A stretch of 64,000 nt of DNA from Siphonodentalium dalli (GCA_032622095.1 CP136062.1:139146351-139210350); one strand, 5' to 3'. Shown: positions 12,130 through 24,185, counted from the first letter of the stretch. Notes: generated from the letters alone by a model not told the origin. A program made the numbers and translations.

Positions 12130-12773
12130 AGGGGTACTGTACCCCAATTTCAATAAATTCCCAGTGACAATAGCGATCTAATATGAATATTATATTATAA
12201 AATAACTAATTTGAGTCCACGATGTCTACTGAAAACGTTCCGGTTAACGGGCTATCGTAAAAGTAAAATTGAATTATTTAATATAAATTCATTTATGGCT
12301 GGAGTCATAAAATGGAGAATTATACCATTACGAGTTACCGTTCTTGAAATCGCATATGTTGCCTGTCTTTTATCGACGGCCATTCGCGAACATTATTGAG
12401 TTGCAAACAAAACATATTACCTGCAAAAGAAGGCCCGTTATAACCGATTCGGGGGAAAAGGAGAAAGAAACAAGAGTCATAAAGCGTCAAGTATTTTATA
12501 GGGAGTGAGATTGTTCGATGGAAGAGATTGAATGCATCAATCGAAGCTGTGAGCAATGAACTTCTGGTTCTTCCTGCGACCTGCGTCTTCTCCGGTGAAG
12601 GTCAAAAACATGGCGCGTAGTTTGAAATCGTAATATTTTTGTTTCCAAGATCAATATTTTCTTCGCTAAATTAGGTTTATACGAAACTCATATAACACGA
12701 ACACAATCTAACTTGAAAGTTATTTCAATGGGAGTAAATAAAATAATCGCCTATCTTAGTGTACAGTACCCCT
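12130..12773. mobile_element. Complete TTAA MITE, family A
   Basis: The terminal repeats are AGGGGTACTGTAC on both ends, and TTAA stands directly outside each (12126-12129 and 12774-12777). TTAA target duplication is known for piggyBac and Kolobok transposons, so the element was probably mobilised by one of those. The 644-bp interior has no transposase. It is almost identical to 1-415, and in opposite orientation related to 31507-32059. Confidence 0.9.
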
Positions 12774-12779
12774 TTAAAG

Positions 12780-13560
12780 GGGCACTTTACATACCTAAAA
12801 TAGTTGGACCCATGGATCTGGAAATTGTTACACTAACACTTTTAAAGGGGGACTAATACAATATATTAACACAAAGATGAAGAGCGTTTATTGTCAGCTT
12901 AGAAGATGTGTGGGAAAATTGGTAAAATGTGTAACGTGACCCGCGGTGTCGTGGGACAAGTGTCGTTGTATATGCGCCTGTGTCCTAGCTCACATGACTT
13001 AGATAGAGATTAATCAATTATATTTAACAGATACAGGCACTAATAATTAGCAATAAAGAGCGTATATTATCAACTTAAAAGATACAAAGGGGTAAATTGA
13101 TTCGGGTATGTTGACGTCGGATGATTTAAAGGGACACTAGCTCATTATTAACTTAATAAAAATAATTAATTACATTCATACTGGTTGGACCCATGTGCTG
13201 AAAATTGTTACACGTGTTTAAATTGACCAGGTGGATATCATGCTATTTGTGCCATTGACCTCATATGACTTAAAGTGGTACGAATAAATTATATTTAAAA
13301 AGATAAAGAGCGTCTATTATCAGCTCAGAAGATATGTGTGAAAATTGTACACATGGATAACTTGACCCGAGAAGTGTCATGGACTATGTGCTGTTGACCT
13401 CAGACGACATACTGGGCACTAATAAACTATTTCAAATAAATAATTAATCATATACCCAAAATGGCTGAACCCTGAAAATGAGTATACAGGGGTGAATTGA
13501 CCCGTGTATTACCATTTGATTGGTGCCGTTAACCATAAAGGGTATTTTGTTTTAGTTTAG
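12780..13560. repeat. Decayed tandem array with the AAAGAGCGT motif
   Basis: Diverged units of roughly 180-280 bp repeat the phrases TTAAAGGGACACTAATA, ATAAAGAGCGT...ATTATCAGC, GTTGGACCCATG and GACCTCATATGACTT. The motif is at 12879 (variant), 13055 and 13305. A further unit resumes at 14080-14200 after interruption by the block at 13615-14055. Confidence 0.6.
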
Positions 13561-13614
13561 TTAGGGTTTAACGTCGTTTTGGCAGTTGGGCCACATCACG
13601 ACGAGAGGGGAACT

Positions 13615-14055
13615 TAAAGCCACATGACGGTTTGCGCTCCAAAATACACATAATATTATTCGCTTTTGAATTTTCTCAGTATCGAAGTAGGTCAATAAAT
13701 ATCTGAACTACATTTCTATGAGAATTCTGTAACCCTAAAAGACGCATTGAAGTAATGAAAAATACAACTGTGAATACGGTGTTGGGTCCCAAACACAAAA
13801 CAGCCATTTTCACGACATAGAACAGAACAGAGCGTTCCGTTATAGTCTATTCCTGATAGGGTAGCAATAAAGAGCGTTTGTCTGACTTCTGGCGAAAATC
13901 TGAAAACGGCTGAAAAATGGCTGTGACTTTGGCAAGTGTTTTTCAGAGCATATGAAGCCGGTATATCAATAGTTCGTTTATTTGTCGACCTATCGTATTC
14001 GTCGCTGCAAATTACGTAGAAAAAAAGTTGGAGGTTCGAATGAGCCATGTCCGTT
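13615..14055. repeat. Dispersed repeat B, copy 1
   Basis: The right part (13795-14050) aligns closely with 28780-29033, sharing GCAATAAAGAGCGTTTGTCT, TCGACCTATCGTAT and GGTTCGAATGAGCC. The left part (13615-13725) aligns with 31135-31245. The two parts are therefore separable modules. No TIR or coding capacity was seen. Confidence 0.7.
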
Positions 14056-14079
14056 TTTAAATGGTCTCGTCATATATGT

Positions 14080-14200
14080 GCAATAAAGAGCGTTCCTTAT
14101 CAGCTTGGACGATGTATATGACAACTGGTACACAGGGGTCACATGAGCATGGGAATGACCATGAGATAGGCGCCTTTGAACTCAGATGACTTAACATATG
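14080..14200. repeat. Detached unit of the 12.8-13.6 kb array
   Basis: It carries CAATAAAGAGCGTTCCTTATCAGC and CAGATGACTT phrases like the units at 12881 and 13305, so the block at 13615-14055 probably inserted into the array. Confidence 0.55.
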
Positions 14201-15261
14201 TGAGACATATATACTTCGCTGGAATTTGTCAGAAATCTTAAAGATTCTTGTCCTTAGATGTATCTCCATTTCGATAGAACAACCATTGATTCGGTCCAAT
14301 GGGCAAGCCGTGTGCATGCGTGAAAAATCGACACACTTCTATATGAAGCATGTAAACAATTTAATTTGATTAATAGTGTATATGAATGCAAATGTAGTTC
14401 CATATTAAATAATATAAATAAAATAATTGATTACACCCCCGATAGTTGATCAATTCTCAATCCCACCAAAAATGTGGGTCGTATATATCCCAATTATTCA
14501 TGCCGTCACTTATCCAAAATCTGAGCAATCTCTCACGTGCACCCAAAATGCATGTTTTCCACATTCATGTGTCTCGTTGTTTCTGCTTTCTTATTAGCTC
14601 CACACTCACCCCTCTCTCCCCATCTCTCACTGTATCCCCATCCATCCCTCTTCCTCGTACTTTATCACTCTCGGCTCACTGCCTTTTCTGTCAATGATGA
14701 TGCAACGTTGTATACACAGACATACCAAGCATGTGGATGGGGATGTTTCACCTCAAATTTCATGCTTATCTCATCACAGATGATCACATGTGGTGGGCAA
14801 AAATATAGTTTGATCAATCAAAATTAGTTCGACGCAAAATATAGGTGGGTAATCTGTTTTTGCTGGTTTTTAACCTCATTATGTAATCATTTGTTCAGAC
14901 TAATAGGTACCCGTGAAGGTTTTTATTTTATAACTAGCTTTTAATGTTCTATCAGATGAATGTTTGATGGTTCTAAGTGTTTTTGTAGACACCAGACAGA
15001 GGCAATTTTGATCGCATGAAGTCAAAAGGTTTGGCGAACGATACCATCGCACGACTCAAGTTATCTTTGAGTATACTCAGCAGGCCTTAATGTGGTACAG
15101 AGTTGTCTAATTTCGACTTTGGTGGTCATGAGCATTTTTTTCAGAAACTTAAATATTTTAAATATTTTAATATATTAAATTATATCCTCAAACTTTTTGG
15201 ATTCATCAACAGGCTGTAGCACCAATCTAGTGTAACTATTGGTTTAGTTCGCGATAAAATA
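14201..15261. other. No supported gene; CT-rich patch
   Basis: A CT-rich stretch lies at 14600-14690 and produces spurious Ser/Pro-rich frames. AT-rich sequence otherwise. Confidence 0.4.
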
Positions 15262-15265
15262 TTAA

Positions 15266-15532
15266 ATGGGTACTGCATGTACACCAAATCCGGCCATTTA
15301 TAGGAACATCTTCTATTATATTCAACAGAATATATTCAACAATTGAATGAATTTGAGACATGGACGAGTACAAAATACACTCATGCGCTCCATACACGAT
15401 GAAAACAACATGGTAATCAACGAAAATGAGTCAATTACTCAAGTGATAAACTCATTTTCATTATAATTATATTCTGTTGAGTATAATAGGAGATGGTCTC
15501 ATAAATGGCCGGATTTAGTGTACAGTCCCCCT
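15266..15532. mobile_element. TTAA MITE, family C (palindromic)
   Basis: TTAA at 15262-15265 and 15533-15536 brackets long inverted repeats of about 75 bp that include AAATCCGGCCATTTAT and its complement. The terminus (AGGGGGACTGTACAC on the right) shares its first bases with family A, so the two are probably related. The centre contains two near-complementary ACTCATTTTC phrases. Confidence 0.8.
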
Positions 15533-16061
15533 TTAAATCATTTTAGACTCTTCTTTCGAAACAGCACTAGTTTTCAAAATACAATCCATGTTATCTACCA
15601 AAGTAAATATATTTGAAGTAGTAATCTGGTGAGAGTTTTCAAGCGAACAATATGTTCTTTCGGTTTTTTTCTTCTGATCCATAAGGATTCAACTACAGTT
15701 TGATTCAATATCATTTTTAGAAAAACTTTTTTCTGTTTAATAACGTGTCATCCAATTCTGAGGTATGAATTATCTCCCTTAAAATCCAGCGACACCAATA
15801 TATCAGAAAAGATGTCCACTTTACTGTCCATGCAAATTAGTGGACTCAAACCTTGCAAGTTTCCAGCTGTGAATGAGCAGGTTGTTTCTGTGAGGTCGCC
15901 TCAGTGCCATATTAAAGATAGCGTCGTTGGTGTCGATTATATTTGTATACGCCTCATCACTGAGTCGCGGCCATATTGGATCCATCCAGCCCTGTTCCAT
16001 TTTTTTTAGTGCTATAGGTCAATGTTCTGGAGTATCATTCCATATTTGTATCCATTTCAAA
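15533..16061. repeat. Dispersed repeat D, copy 1, in otherwise plain sequence
   Basis: Bases about 15760-15875 align weakly with 33640-33755 (shared: TTATCTCCCTT, AGAAAAGA/AGAAAGAC followed by GT.CA.TTTACT, TTCCAGCTATGA-like). No coding frame is convincing. Confidence 0.45.
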
Positions 16062-17449
16062 TAGTCGGGGAGCCAATAAGGTCCACCTGCACCCCCCCCC
16101 CCCGATGATTACAAATAACCTTATTTTTATTATTCCCTATGGTATCCAGATAAAGAATCCGGATTTCACCGAAAAATAAAGGTGGCCCTACTAGGTGCTA
16201 GAGCCATTTGAATCCAAGATGGCCGCCATTTCCTCTAATTCCGACCAGCTGTATTTAATCGTTGTAATAGGTCGGTTGTTAGCAAAATACACAGACAAAG
16301 TGTATGCCATTTTGTTAGTATGATGTCCTTCTTCAAAATGACGGCAAATAATTTCGAAAAAAATTCAAAATGGCCGCCGAAAAATGACGTCATATGCACG
16401 AAAATAGGAAATTTTATTAATATTTCACCATATCTTCCATTTTTCTTCACATTAATCATTAGTAAATGGCAAGTTTTTGAGACAGTCATCAAGCGTGATA
16501 TTATAGCGTCATTTTAAGACATTTGCCATTGACGAGGGTTCCGTAATAGATACAGAAAAAGGATTTAAAAAGAGGGGTGAAATTTTCGATATTTTTTGCA
16601 AGACGATTTTGATAGTCATTTTATCGACAAACCACACAGGCTGTTAATAGAATGTCAACAACTATGTGCTTTATTTTATTGGACGGATGTTTTACTTCAA
16701 TGGGAATGAAATTGGTGTAGAAAATTTCCAAAATGGCCGCCGAAAATATGAAAAATGGTAAATATTGCCCCAGGGTGTCCTGTAATGGCTAACAAGTTGT
16801 GGTTGATATATAAAATTGGCTAATCTGTATTATATACATTGAATACTAACATGTCTGATGCACCATGGATCATTGTTACTATAGTCACCACTGACATCAC
16901 CAGAAATATTGGATTTTTCTCTCACAATCTTGACATAAATATCGGCAAAAATTCACTTTTCAGGGTTGGCCAATTTTTTTAAGTAAAATGCAACTATCAT
17001 TGGTATCAAAGGTATTTATTGTTTTGGTCTATCTTAAATGTGTCACACTACGGTGTTTATAGACCAAATTGCTCAAGATGGCTTCCAAAATGGCAACCAA
17101 ATTTGTAAAAAGTTAATATTTTACATATATCCCGAACATTATTCTCTGCGTTATCCGACAAGGTAGCAAACTGTGACTCGCTTGGTTATTATACGTGTTA
17201 GTTAATTAACTGACAACTACGTTCTATTATGTTTGTTCCAGTTCCGTATGGGGCATGACAAATTGATTTTAAAGTTGCAGTATGCAATTTTGCGGAGAAC
17301 CTCTTTTGTGATTCTGGCCATATTATTGAAAGGAAATGGGCAGAACTTTTAGACGGAACCGAGATCAACCATAATATGTGGCTATTCTGGCCCATTATGA
17401 TAAAAAGTGATCAACTGGATAAAAGATGGATGCCAAGATGGCAGCCAGG

Positions 17450-18582
17450 GAGTTACAGTATGATCATGGGTGATGTGAATAGGTATACAGGGAGTTAATG
17501 TATGGTCATGAATGATGTGAATAGGTATACAAGGAGTGACTATATGGTTATGAGTGGGGTGTCCATGGTGAGATGCATAGGAATATAAGGAGTGGCTGTA
17601 TGGGCATATGTGAGGTGAATCGGTATACATGTAGTGACTGTACGGTGTATTGTTGTGTGTGGCCGATGTGACCGTATGGGCATTGCTGTGGTGTATATAT
17701 ATAATGAGAGTAGCTGCATGGTCATCCGTGTGTTGTTTATATATATATGGAGTGACTGTAAGGTCGTGGTGGGATGTATATGCGTACCGTGTGTGGCTGT
17801 ATTGTGACATGTTGGTGATATGTATATTTGTGTTGTCTGTATGATCATGGATGGAGTGCGTATATAAATAGGGAGTGATTTTATGGTTATGGGTAATGTG
17901 TATAGGTGCACATGGTATGCCTGTACGGTCAAGATTGAAGTTATATGCATACCTGGAATAAGCTGGATGGTCATTGACGAGCGTGTGGCTATATAGGGAG
18001 TGCCCTTTTGGTAACGGGTGGGTCGTAAATTTATATATGTTGTGGATGTATTATCATCGGTGGTGTATAGGGTGTAGATGAATGATCATGGATGGCGTGT
18101 ATGAGTATACAGTGAGTTGCTGAATTGTCATGTGTGAGGTGTATATGCAAATATGAAACTTATGAGTGGTCGTGTGTGGGTGTCTTGGTATATTTGGAAG
18201 GGCTCACCATTGGTGAGGTGTATATGTATATCTGGATTGACTCTATGGTCATGGGTATGGCGAATAGATATACATGTAGTGGCTGTATGGTCCATGGTGA
18301 GGTGAATATATGTATACAATGAGTGACTGTATGATCGTGAATGTGGTGAATATGTATACATAGAGTGACTATATGGTCAGGTGTAGGAGTATACCTGGTG
18401 TTCATGCATGGTGACTCATGGCTGTATCGTCATTTGTGGCATGTGCCGGTATAACCAAATATGCCTGTATGGTCAGGTGTACGTGTATAGAGTGGGTGAC
18501 TATATTGTCATTTGTGTGGTGTTTATGTACATATGAAGTCATGGCTGGGTTGTACATGTGTAATTTGGGTGGCTATCGCTTT
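17450..18582. repeat. Minisatellite, left half of foldback 1
   Basis: About 20 degenerate units of roughly 45-60 bp, each built on GTATACA.GGAGTGACTGTAT then GGTCATGGGTGAGGTGAA. The overlapping His/Thr/Tyr-rich minus-strand frames at 17382-17974 are translations of the repeat, not proteins. Confidence 0.8.
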
Positions 18583-18663
18583 CCACAATAACTCAAGGAT
18601 ATGTTAATCAATAGAGAGGTCATGTCAAAGAGTTCTCCACCTTGATAGTGTTTGTGTAAACGA

Positions 18664-19580
18664 GAAAAGCGATAGCCACACATTACCACACAGTCATTCC
18701 ATATATACATAAACACCACAGACATAACAATATAGTGACCAACTGTATAAACGTACACCTGACCCATGACCATGGATGGCCATACAGCCATGAGTCACAA
18801 TGCAGGCACACCGGGTATAATCCTAAACATGACCCATAACCATAGAGTCACTCCTTATATACCCATTCACCTCAACATTGGCCATACGGTCATCCCATGT
18901 ATACATATTCTCCACACACACACATGGTCAAATAGACATTCAATATATACATCAACACCACAACAATGACCATAGAGTCACCCCGGGTATACATATCCAC
19001 CTCACCAATGGTCATATAGCCACTAGCTTCATACACATACCCTCACCCATGGCACCTGGTATACTCCTTCATCTGACCTATGGCCATATAGTCACCCCGT
19101 GTGTACCTATTCAAAACATTCATACATGATCATGGTCAATCATTGTATAGATATGCACCTCACCCTTGGCCATGTCACTCCCTGTATCCCTATTTGTCAC
19201 ACCATAGCATAATAGCCACTCAAGATATACTAATACTCCCCAGCCATGTCAGTATATTCACTCCATGTATGCATATGCACATCATCCATGGCCATATAGC
19301 CGCTCGCTATATACACATACCCCTCGCCCATGACCATATAGCAACACATGTGTATACCCGTATAACCTACACATGACCATACCCCCACGAGTCACCAAGC
19401 AGGAACACCGGGTATACTCATACACCCGACACATGACCAGTTAGTCACTCCCTATATAGCTATTCATTACATTTATGACCATACAGTCACTCATTGTATA
19501 CATACATGTACTCATCTCACCATTGATCATACAATAACTCCCTGTATACCTATTCACCTCACCAATGATCATATAGTAAC
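18664..19580. repeat. Minisatellite, right half of foldback 1 (inverted)
   Basis: The same units as 17450-18582 but reverse complemented (CCTCACC.ATG.CCATA.AGTCACTC). The junction phrases GTGGCTATCGCTTT (about 18569) and AAAGCGATAGCCAC (about 18664) pair across the short spacer. Confidence 0.8.
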
Positions 19581-21113
19581 TCCCTGGCTACCATCTTGGC
19601 ATCCACCCTGTATCCACTTGATGTGTTTTATCATGATGGACCAGACTAGCCACATATTATGGTTCATCTCAGTTCCGTTTCAAAGTTCTGCCCATTTCCT
19701 TTCAATAATATGGCAAGAATCACAAAAGAGGTTCTCCGCAAAATTGAATACTGCAACTTTAAAATGAATTTGTCATGCCCCATACGGAACTGGGACAAAC
19801 ATAATAGAACGTAGTTGTCAGTTAATTAACTAACACGTATAATAACCAAGTGAGTCACAATTTACTACCTTGTCGGATAACGCAGAGAATAATGTTCGGG
19901 ATATATGTAAAAAAATAACTGTTTACAAATTTGGTTGCCATTTTGGAAGCCATCTTGAGCAATTTGGTCTATAAACACCGTAGTGTGACACATTTAAGAT
20001 AGACCAAAACAATTAATACCTTTGATACCAATGATAGTTGCATTTTACTTAAAACAATTGTCCAACCCTGAAAAGTAAATTTTTGCCGATATTTATGTCA
20101 AGTTTGTGAGAGAAAAATCCAATATTTCTGGTGATGTCAGTGGTGACAATAGAAACAATGATCCATGGTGCATCAGACATGTTAGTATCCATTGTATATA
20201 ATACAGATTAGCCAATTTTATATATCAACGACAACTTGTAAGCCATTACAGGACACCATGGGGCAATATTTACCATTTTTCATATTTTCGGCGGCCATTT
20301 TGGAAATTTTCTACACCAATTTCATTCCCATTGAAGTAAAACATCCGACCAATAAAATAAAGCACATAGTTGTTGACATTTTATTAACAGCCTGTGTATT
20401 TTGTCGTTAAAATGACTATCAACATCGTCTTGCAAAAAATATCGAAAATTTCACCCCCTCCTTTTCAAATCCTCTTTCTGTATCTATTACGGAACCCTCG
20501 TCAATGGAAAATGTCTTAAAATGACGCTATAGTATCACGCTTGATGACTGTCTCAAAAACATTGCCATTTACTAATGATTAATGTGAAGAAAAATGGAAG
20601 ATATGGTGAAATATTAATTAAATTTCCTATTTTCGTGCATGTGACGTCATTTTTCGGCGGCCATTTTGAATTTTTTGTCGAAATTATTTGCCGTCATTTT
20701 GAAGAAGGACATCATACCAACAAAATGGCATACACTTTGTATGTCTATTTTTTTGCTAACAACCGACCTATTACAACAATTAAATATAGCTGGTCGGAAT
20801 TAGAGGAAATGGCGGCCATCTTGGATTCAAATGGCTCTAGCACCTAGTAGGGCCACCTTTATTTTTCGGTGAAATCCGGATTCTTTATCTGGATACCATA
20901 GAGAACAATAAAAATAAGGTTATTTGTAATCATCGGGGGGTGCAGGTGGACCTTATTGGCTCCCCGACTAAAATCATTGCGGGAACAATTGGTATTCACG
21001 AAGTGATAATGATCCGCGACTTCCATTACGCTGGGTGATTGCGTCACGAGATACGGCGGTATTATTCAGTATACGACTGCAGACACTGCTGCAATATTCC
21101 GTGAAAGAAGGAT

Positions 21114-21230
21114 ATGGTGATTGTTCCAAAATCCCCAAAGCAAGAGCCGGAGATCAAAGCGGATAGAGGGATCAGTCTTCATGTTATTGGAATTGAATTA
21201 TTTGACGACGCATTTCCTCGCCGGGATACT
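21114..21230 (+). CDS. Candidate exon, possibly von Willebrand A-like
   Basis: The frame from about 21100 stays open to a consensus donor (ACT|GTAAGC at 21231). It encodes a segment with ADRGISLHVIGI, which resembles a core strand of von Willebrand A domains (K..GI.I.VIGIG). A diverged duplicate lies at 22207-22282 and is followed by the same GTAAGC at the aligned position. No clear acceptor or neighbouring exons were found, and the duplicate carries an extra base that shifts the frame. This could equally be a dispersed non-coding repeat. The family call rests on about a dozen residues. Confidence 0.25.
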
Positions 21231-21270
21231 GTAAGCATGCACTGTCTTTGTGTGTTTTTTTTAACTATCT

Positions 21271-21372
21271 TATATGGGGCACCTCGTTTTCTCGGGTACT
21301 CTCTTATATCGAGCACCTCGTTTTCTCGGGAATTCTCTGATATCGGGCACCTCGTTTTCTCCCTTGTTTTCT
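21271..21372. repeat. 34-bp tandem repeat, three copies
   Basis: ACCTCGTTTTCTC occurs at 21281, 21315 and 21349, an exact 34-bp period. Unit 3 is incomplete. It sits within the segment duplicated at 22.2-22.5 kb, but the second copy lacks the expansion. Confidence 0.85.
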
Positions 21373-22206
21373 CCCAGTGCATTAGCTTATAAATTGGACA
21401 AACTTGAGGTTTTATTCGTTTCCGACAGATGAGTTATTGATCCATATATTTGAGGTGATCATCATCAAGAAATATATGACCATATACGTAAATGTGATAA
21501 ATGTCATTTAGATTAAATAATGCACTTCATATACTAGTATCCATGTTTTCATATTATATCTGAGATCGTGAGAGGGAACTGATTTTTCATGATTTGGAAC
21601 ATTTCATAACCACTTTCATTTTGAAAGTCAACAACACATATAAATAATTTTCTATAATTTGAAAAATTTCATGTCACCTCTGTTGAACAATGAAGAATTG
21701 GCCTGAGATGAGTTCTTGGTCTCATGTAATTAACCAAATATGAGTCAAATTAATCCTCTTCCATTCATATATCCAACGTGTGATATGACTTTAGCGTATT
21801 TAAAAAAAATTTGGCTTAATAGGAAAGGATTGAGATGCGTAATATTTGCATGGTCCGAATATTTGCATGGTCCGAAATGGAGTCATTTTACTATGTTAAT
21901 GATTGAATGATGTTGGATGATTAAACGCATGCATAACTAAATTATCATCTTATTAGACCCGAAACCAATATTGCAGTGTAAGGGAGCATGACATGGATCA
22001 GTGTCACGGTGTATGAGCAATTTTTTTTTTCAGTCGCTAATATTTACTTAATTTTTTTTAATGTTCAATTCCCTGCCTATACTTCACTGTGCTATTGCCT
22101 CACTCCCTCTCTTCTGTGGAAGCGCACAGTTAAAATTCAAGCTTTTGAATGTTATTGTGCATATTGCTCTTGCGATAATTGCCTTATCGGCTAAAGTAAG
22201 AGGTTG
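21373..22206. other. No supported gene; AT-rich spacer
   Basis: The duplicated block continues to about 21500 (TTGAGGTGATCATCATCAAG, matching 22410-22430). The phrase ATTTGCATGGTCCGAA is tandemly doubled at about 21845-21880. Confidence 0.45.
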
Positions 22207-22475
22207 AGATCAAAGCAGGATAGATGGATCAGTCTTCATGTTATTGGAATTCAATCTTTTGGCGAATTTCCTTACCGAGACTGTAAGCACTTGAGGCGCT
22301 TTCTTATTGGGGACCTAGTTTTCTGCAATGAACAATGTCTGTTATTAGCCTCTAGGTTTGACAAGCTGGGATTCCATTCGTTTCCCACAAATTAGTTACG
22401 GAATTATTTATTTGAGCTGATCATTATCAAGAAATATCTGTCAATGAGATATACATCTGATCATTGCCATTGTTA
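22207..22475 (+). pseudogene. Duplicate of the 21.1-21.5 kb exon-like block
   Basis: It shares GGATCAGTCTTCATGTTATT and the following codons with 21114-21230, then a GTAAGC donor at 22283, and after that a matching intron-like flank to about 22475. One additional base early in the block breaks the common reading frame, so if the first copy is an exon this one is a decayed duplicate. Confidence 0.3.
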
Positions 22476-22541
22476 TATGTCCGTACCGAATATATGAATG
22501 AGAACTCATACATCGTGTGCTATATCAGGCAATTCTTCAAG

Positions 22542-23131
22542 GATTGTCCACTTATAAATGGACAATCGATACCTAAAATGGTCATTAATAAATGGACAAT
22601 CCAACCACGCGTGGCACGCGAGCTTGGGATTGTCCACTAAATGAAGACATGTTTTGCTAATCCTACATGTTAGCTTCATATTTAATATGAAGGGCAATAA
22701 CTCTATAAATAATATTAATTTGCTAAATAACGGTGATTTGTATGAGAAGAAGTGTTTTTGACGAAATAACGGAGATATTTGAAGAAGAGTTGTTGACGAA
22801 ATAACGGAAATATTCGAAGAAGTGTTTTTAAAGAGCGTGAACCAAACCTCCCCCAAACACACCCACCCAAGGGAAGAATTTGACTTATATTTCACAAAAG
22901 TTGATCTGTTGTGGTGTTGCAAATTTCTCACACAAATCTCCGTCATTTAGTAAAGGTACATTCTTTATAGAGTTATTACCCTTCAGATTTAATATGAAGC
23001 TAACATGCACGATTATCTATATATGTCGTAATTTAGTGGACAATCCGAAACTCGCGTGCCACGCGTGGTCGGATTGTCCATTTATTAACGACCATTTTAG
23101 GTACCGATTGTCCATTTATAAGTGGACAATC
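22542..23131. mobile_element. 590-bp palindromic MITE with self-complementary ends
   Basis: Arms at 22542-22742 and about 22933-23131 pair well, including the shared CCACGCGTGGCACGCGAG / CTCGCGTGCCACGCGTGG phrases. Each terminus is itself a small hairpin (GATTGTCCA...TGGACAATC). The loop contains a 35-bp unit (GACGAAATAACGG at 22760 and 22795). One AAAGAGCGT motif lies at 22830. Confidence 0.75.
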
Positions 23132-23353
23132 TTATGCGCATTAGGTAGCTATATCCATGTTAATATGATCCGTAACACTGAGTATACGGATGTGAAATGC
23201 CACTCCCTGTGCTGTGCCCGTATTGATTATGGCGTATAGTGAGCATGGGTGTGAAATGGCTCCGTACTGAGTATACTGGTTCTGACATTAAGTGCCACAT
23301 TTTATGCTATATCTGTAATGTATATACGGGGATGAAAAGTCATATATAGAATA

Positions 23354-23496
23354 TATATACGCATATTGTGTTTCTGAATAACAAATTTAATCCACGAGTG
23401 GGATTGGCGATTTACACCACGAGCTTCAGCGAGTGGTGTAAATCGCCAAATCCACGAGTGGATTAAATTTGTTATTCAGAAACACTATGCGTATAT
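23354..23496. repeat. 143-bp hairpin palindrome
   Basis: Arms of about 65 bp: AATAACAAATTTAATCCACG pairs with its complement on the right, and GGCGATTTACACCAC pairs across a loop at about 23420. One mismatch and a one-base length difference were noticed. Confidence 0.8.
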
Positions 23497-23499
23497 TTT

Positions 23500-23668
23500 G
23501 TTTATGCCACGATCTTTACAATGCGGTGGATAAACACTTTTCCGTTCAAATTGTATGGAGAAAGTTTAATCCACTCTGCGAAGTTTATGCCACGATCTTT
23601 ACAATGCGATGGATATACACTTTTCCGTTCAAATTGTATGGAGAAAGTTTACTCCACTCTGCGAAGTT
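23500..23668. repeat. 83-bp tandem duplication
   Basis: TTTATGCCACGATCTTTACA starts at 23501 and again at 23584. The two units differ at a few bases. The unit abuts the palindrome at 23354-23496 and shares with it the theme of TTTAATCCAC phrases. Confidence 0.8.
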
Positions 23669-23925
23669 TAATCAACAGTAGGCACGTTTAATCAACAGGT
23701 GTTGATTAAATGTAAAATTTAAACAGATGGCTTTATTTATATAGTAAGATAGGCGATCGTGATATAAAATGTGATATGGTCGTATGGTCGTATTGAATAC
23801 GGTCCGAACTGAGTATATACGGAGTCAAACATTGGTAACAGCATTAGTGTCAGCTATATACTCGGTCGATCCACCAGGGTTCCGATGGGTAACCCTCTCT
23901 TTACAAAATTACTCATTGACGAGTA

Positions 23926-24138
23926 CAGTAATGCCCCAATTAATCGACTGCTTAACCACAGCAGAATTATGGGTAACTTTTCAGGATTTAGTCGGAAATA
24001 TGGCTTGTTGCCATTCATCGGAAAGCTCTCGCCGAGAGCTTTCCGATGAATGGCAACAAGCCATATTTCCGACTAAATCCTGAAAAGTTACCCATAATTC
24101 TGCTGTGGTTAAGCAGTCGATTAATTAGGGCATTACTG
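23926..24138. mobile_element. Almost perfect 213-bp palindrome with TA borders
   Basis: Both arms read CAGTAATGCCC then about 95 paired bases to a one-base loop in GCTCTCGCCGAGAGC near 24030. TA stands outside each end (23924-23925, 24139-24140). CAGT-type termini with TA duplication suit Tc1/mariner/pogo-like MITEs. A diverged copy missing most of one arm is at 46007-46151. A small palindrome TACTCATTGACGAGTAC flanks it on the left and recurs at about 24160. Confidence 0.85.
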
Positions 24139-24185
24139 TATGTACATCCATTTACTAGATTACTCATTGACGAGTACCTCCATCA

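Larger units (their letters stand above)
16064..20968. mobile_element. 4.9-kb foldback element 1
   Basis: A giant inverted repeat. The outer ends read GTCGGGGAGCCAATAAGG and its complement, and TA stands immediately outside each (16062-16063 and 20969-20970). The outer 1.4 kb of each arm is unique-type sequence (16064-17450 pairing with 19580-20968). The inner 1.1 kb is a minisatellite, inverted in the second arm. The arms meet at a spacer of only about 80 bp (18583-18663). The target duplication may be TA, or AAA if the TIR is taken to start TAGTC. The architecture recalls Drosophila Foldback/Galileo elements. No transposase frame was recognised. Confidence 0.85.

Noticed and set aside
17382-17974. 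Overlapping His/Thr/Tyr-rich minus-strand frames of about 140 codons
   Set aside because: They translate a minisatellite in two frames at once; periodic DNA, not selection, explains the open frames.
16064-20968. Polinton-type element (TIR, AGT-like start)
   Set aside because: No 6-bp target duplication and no capsid, polymerase or integrase frame; the arms fill the whole element, leaving no coding core.
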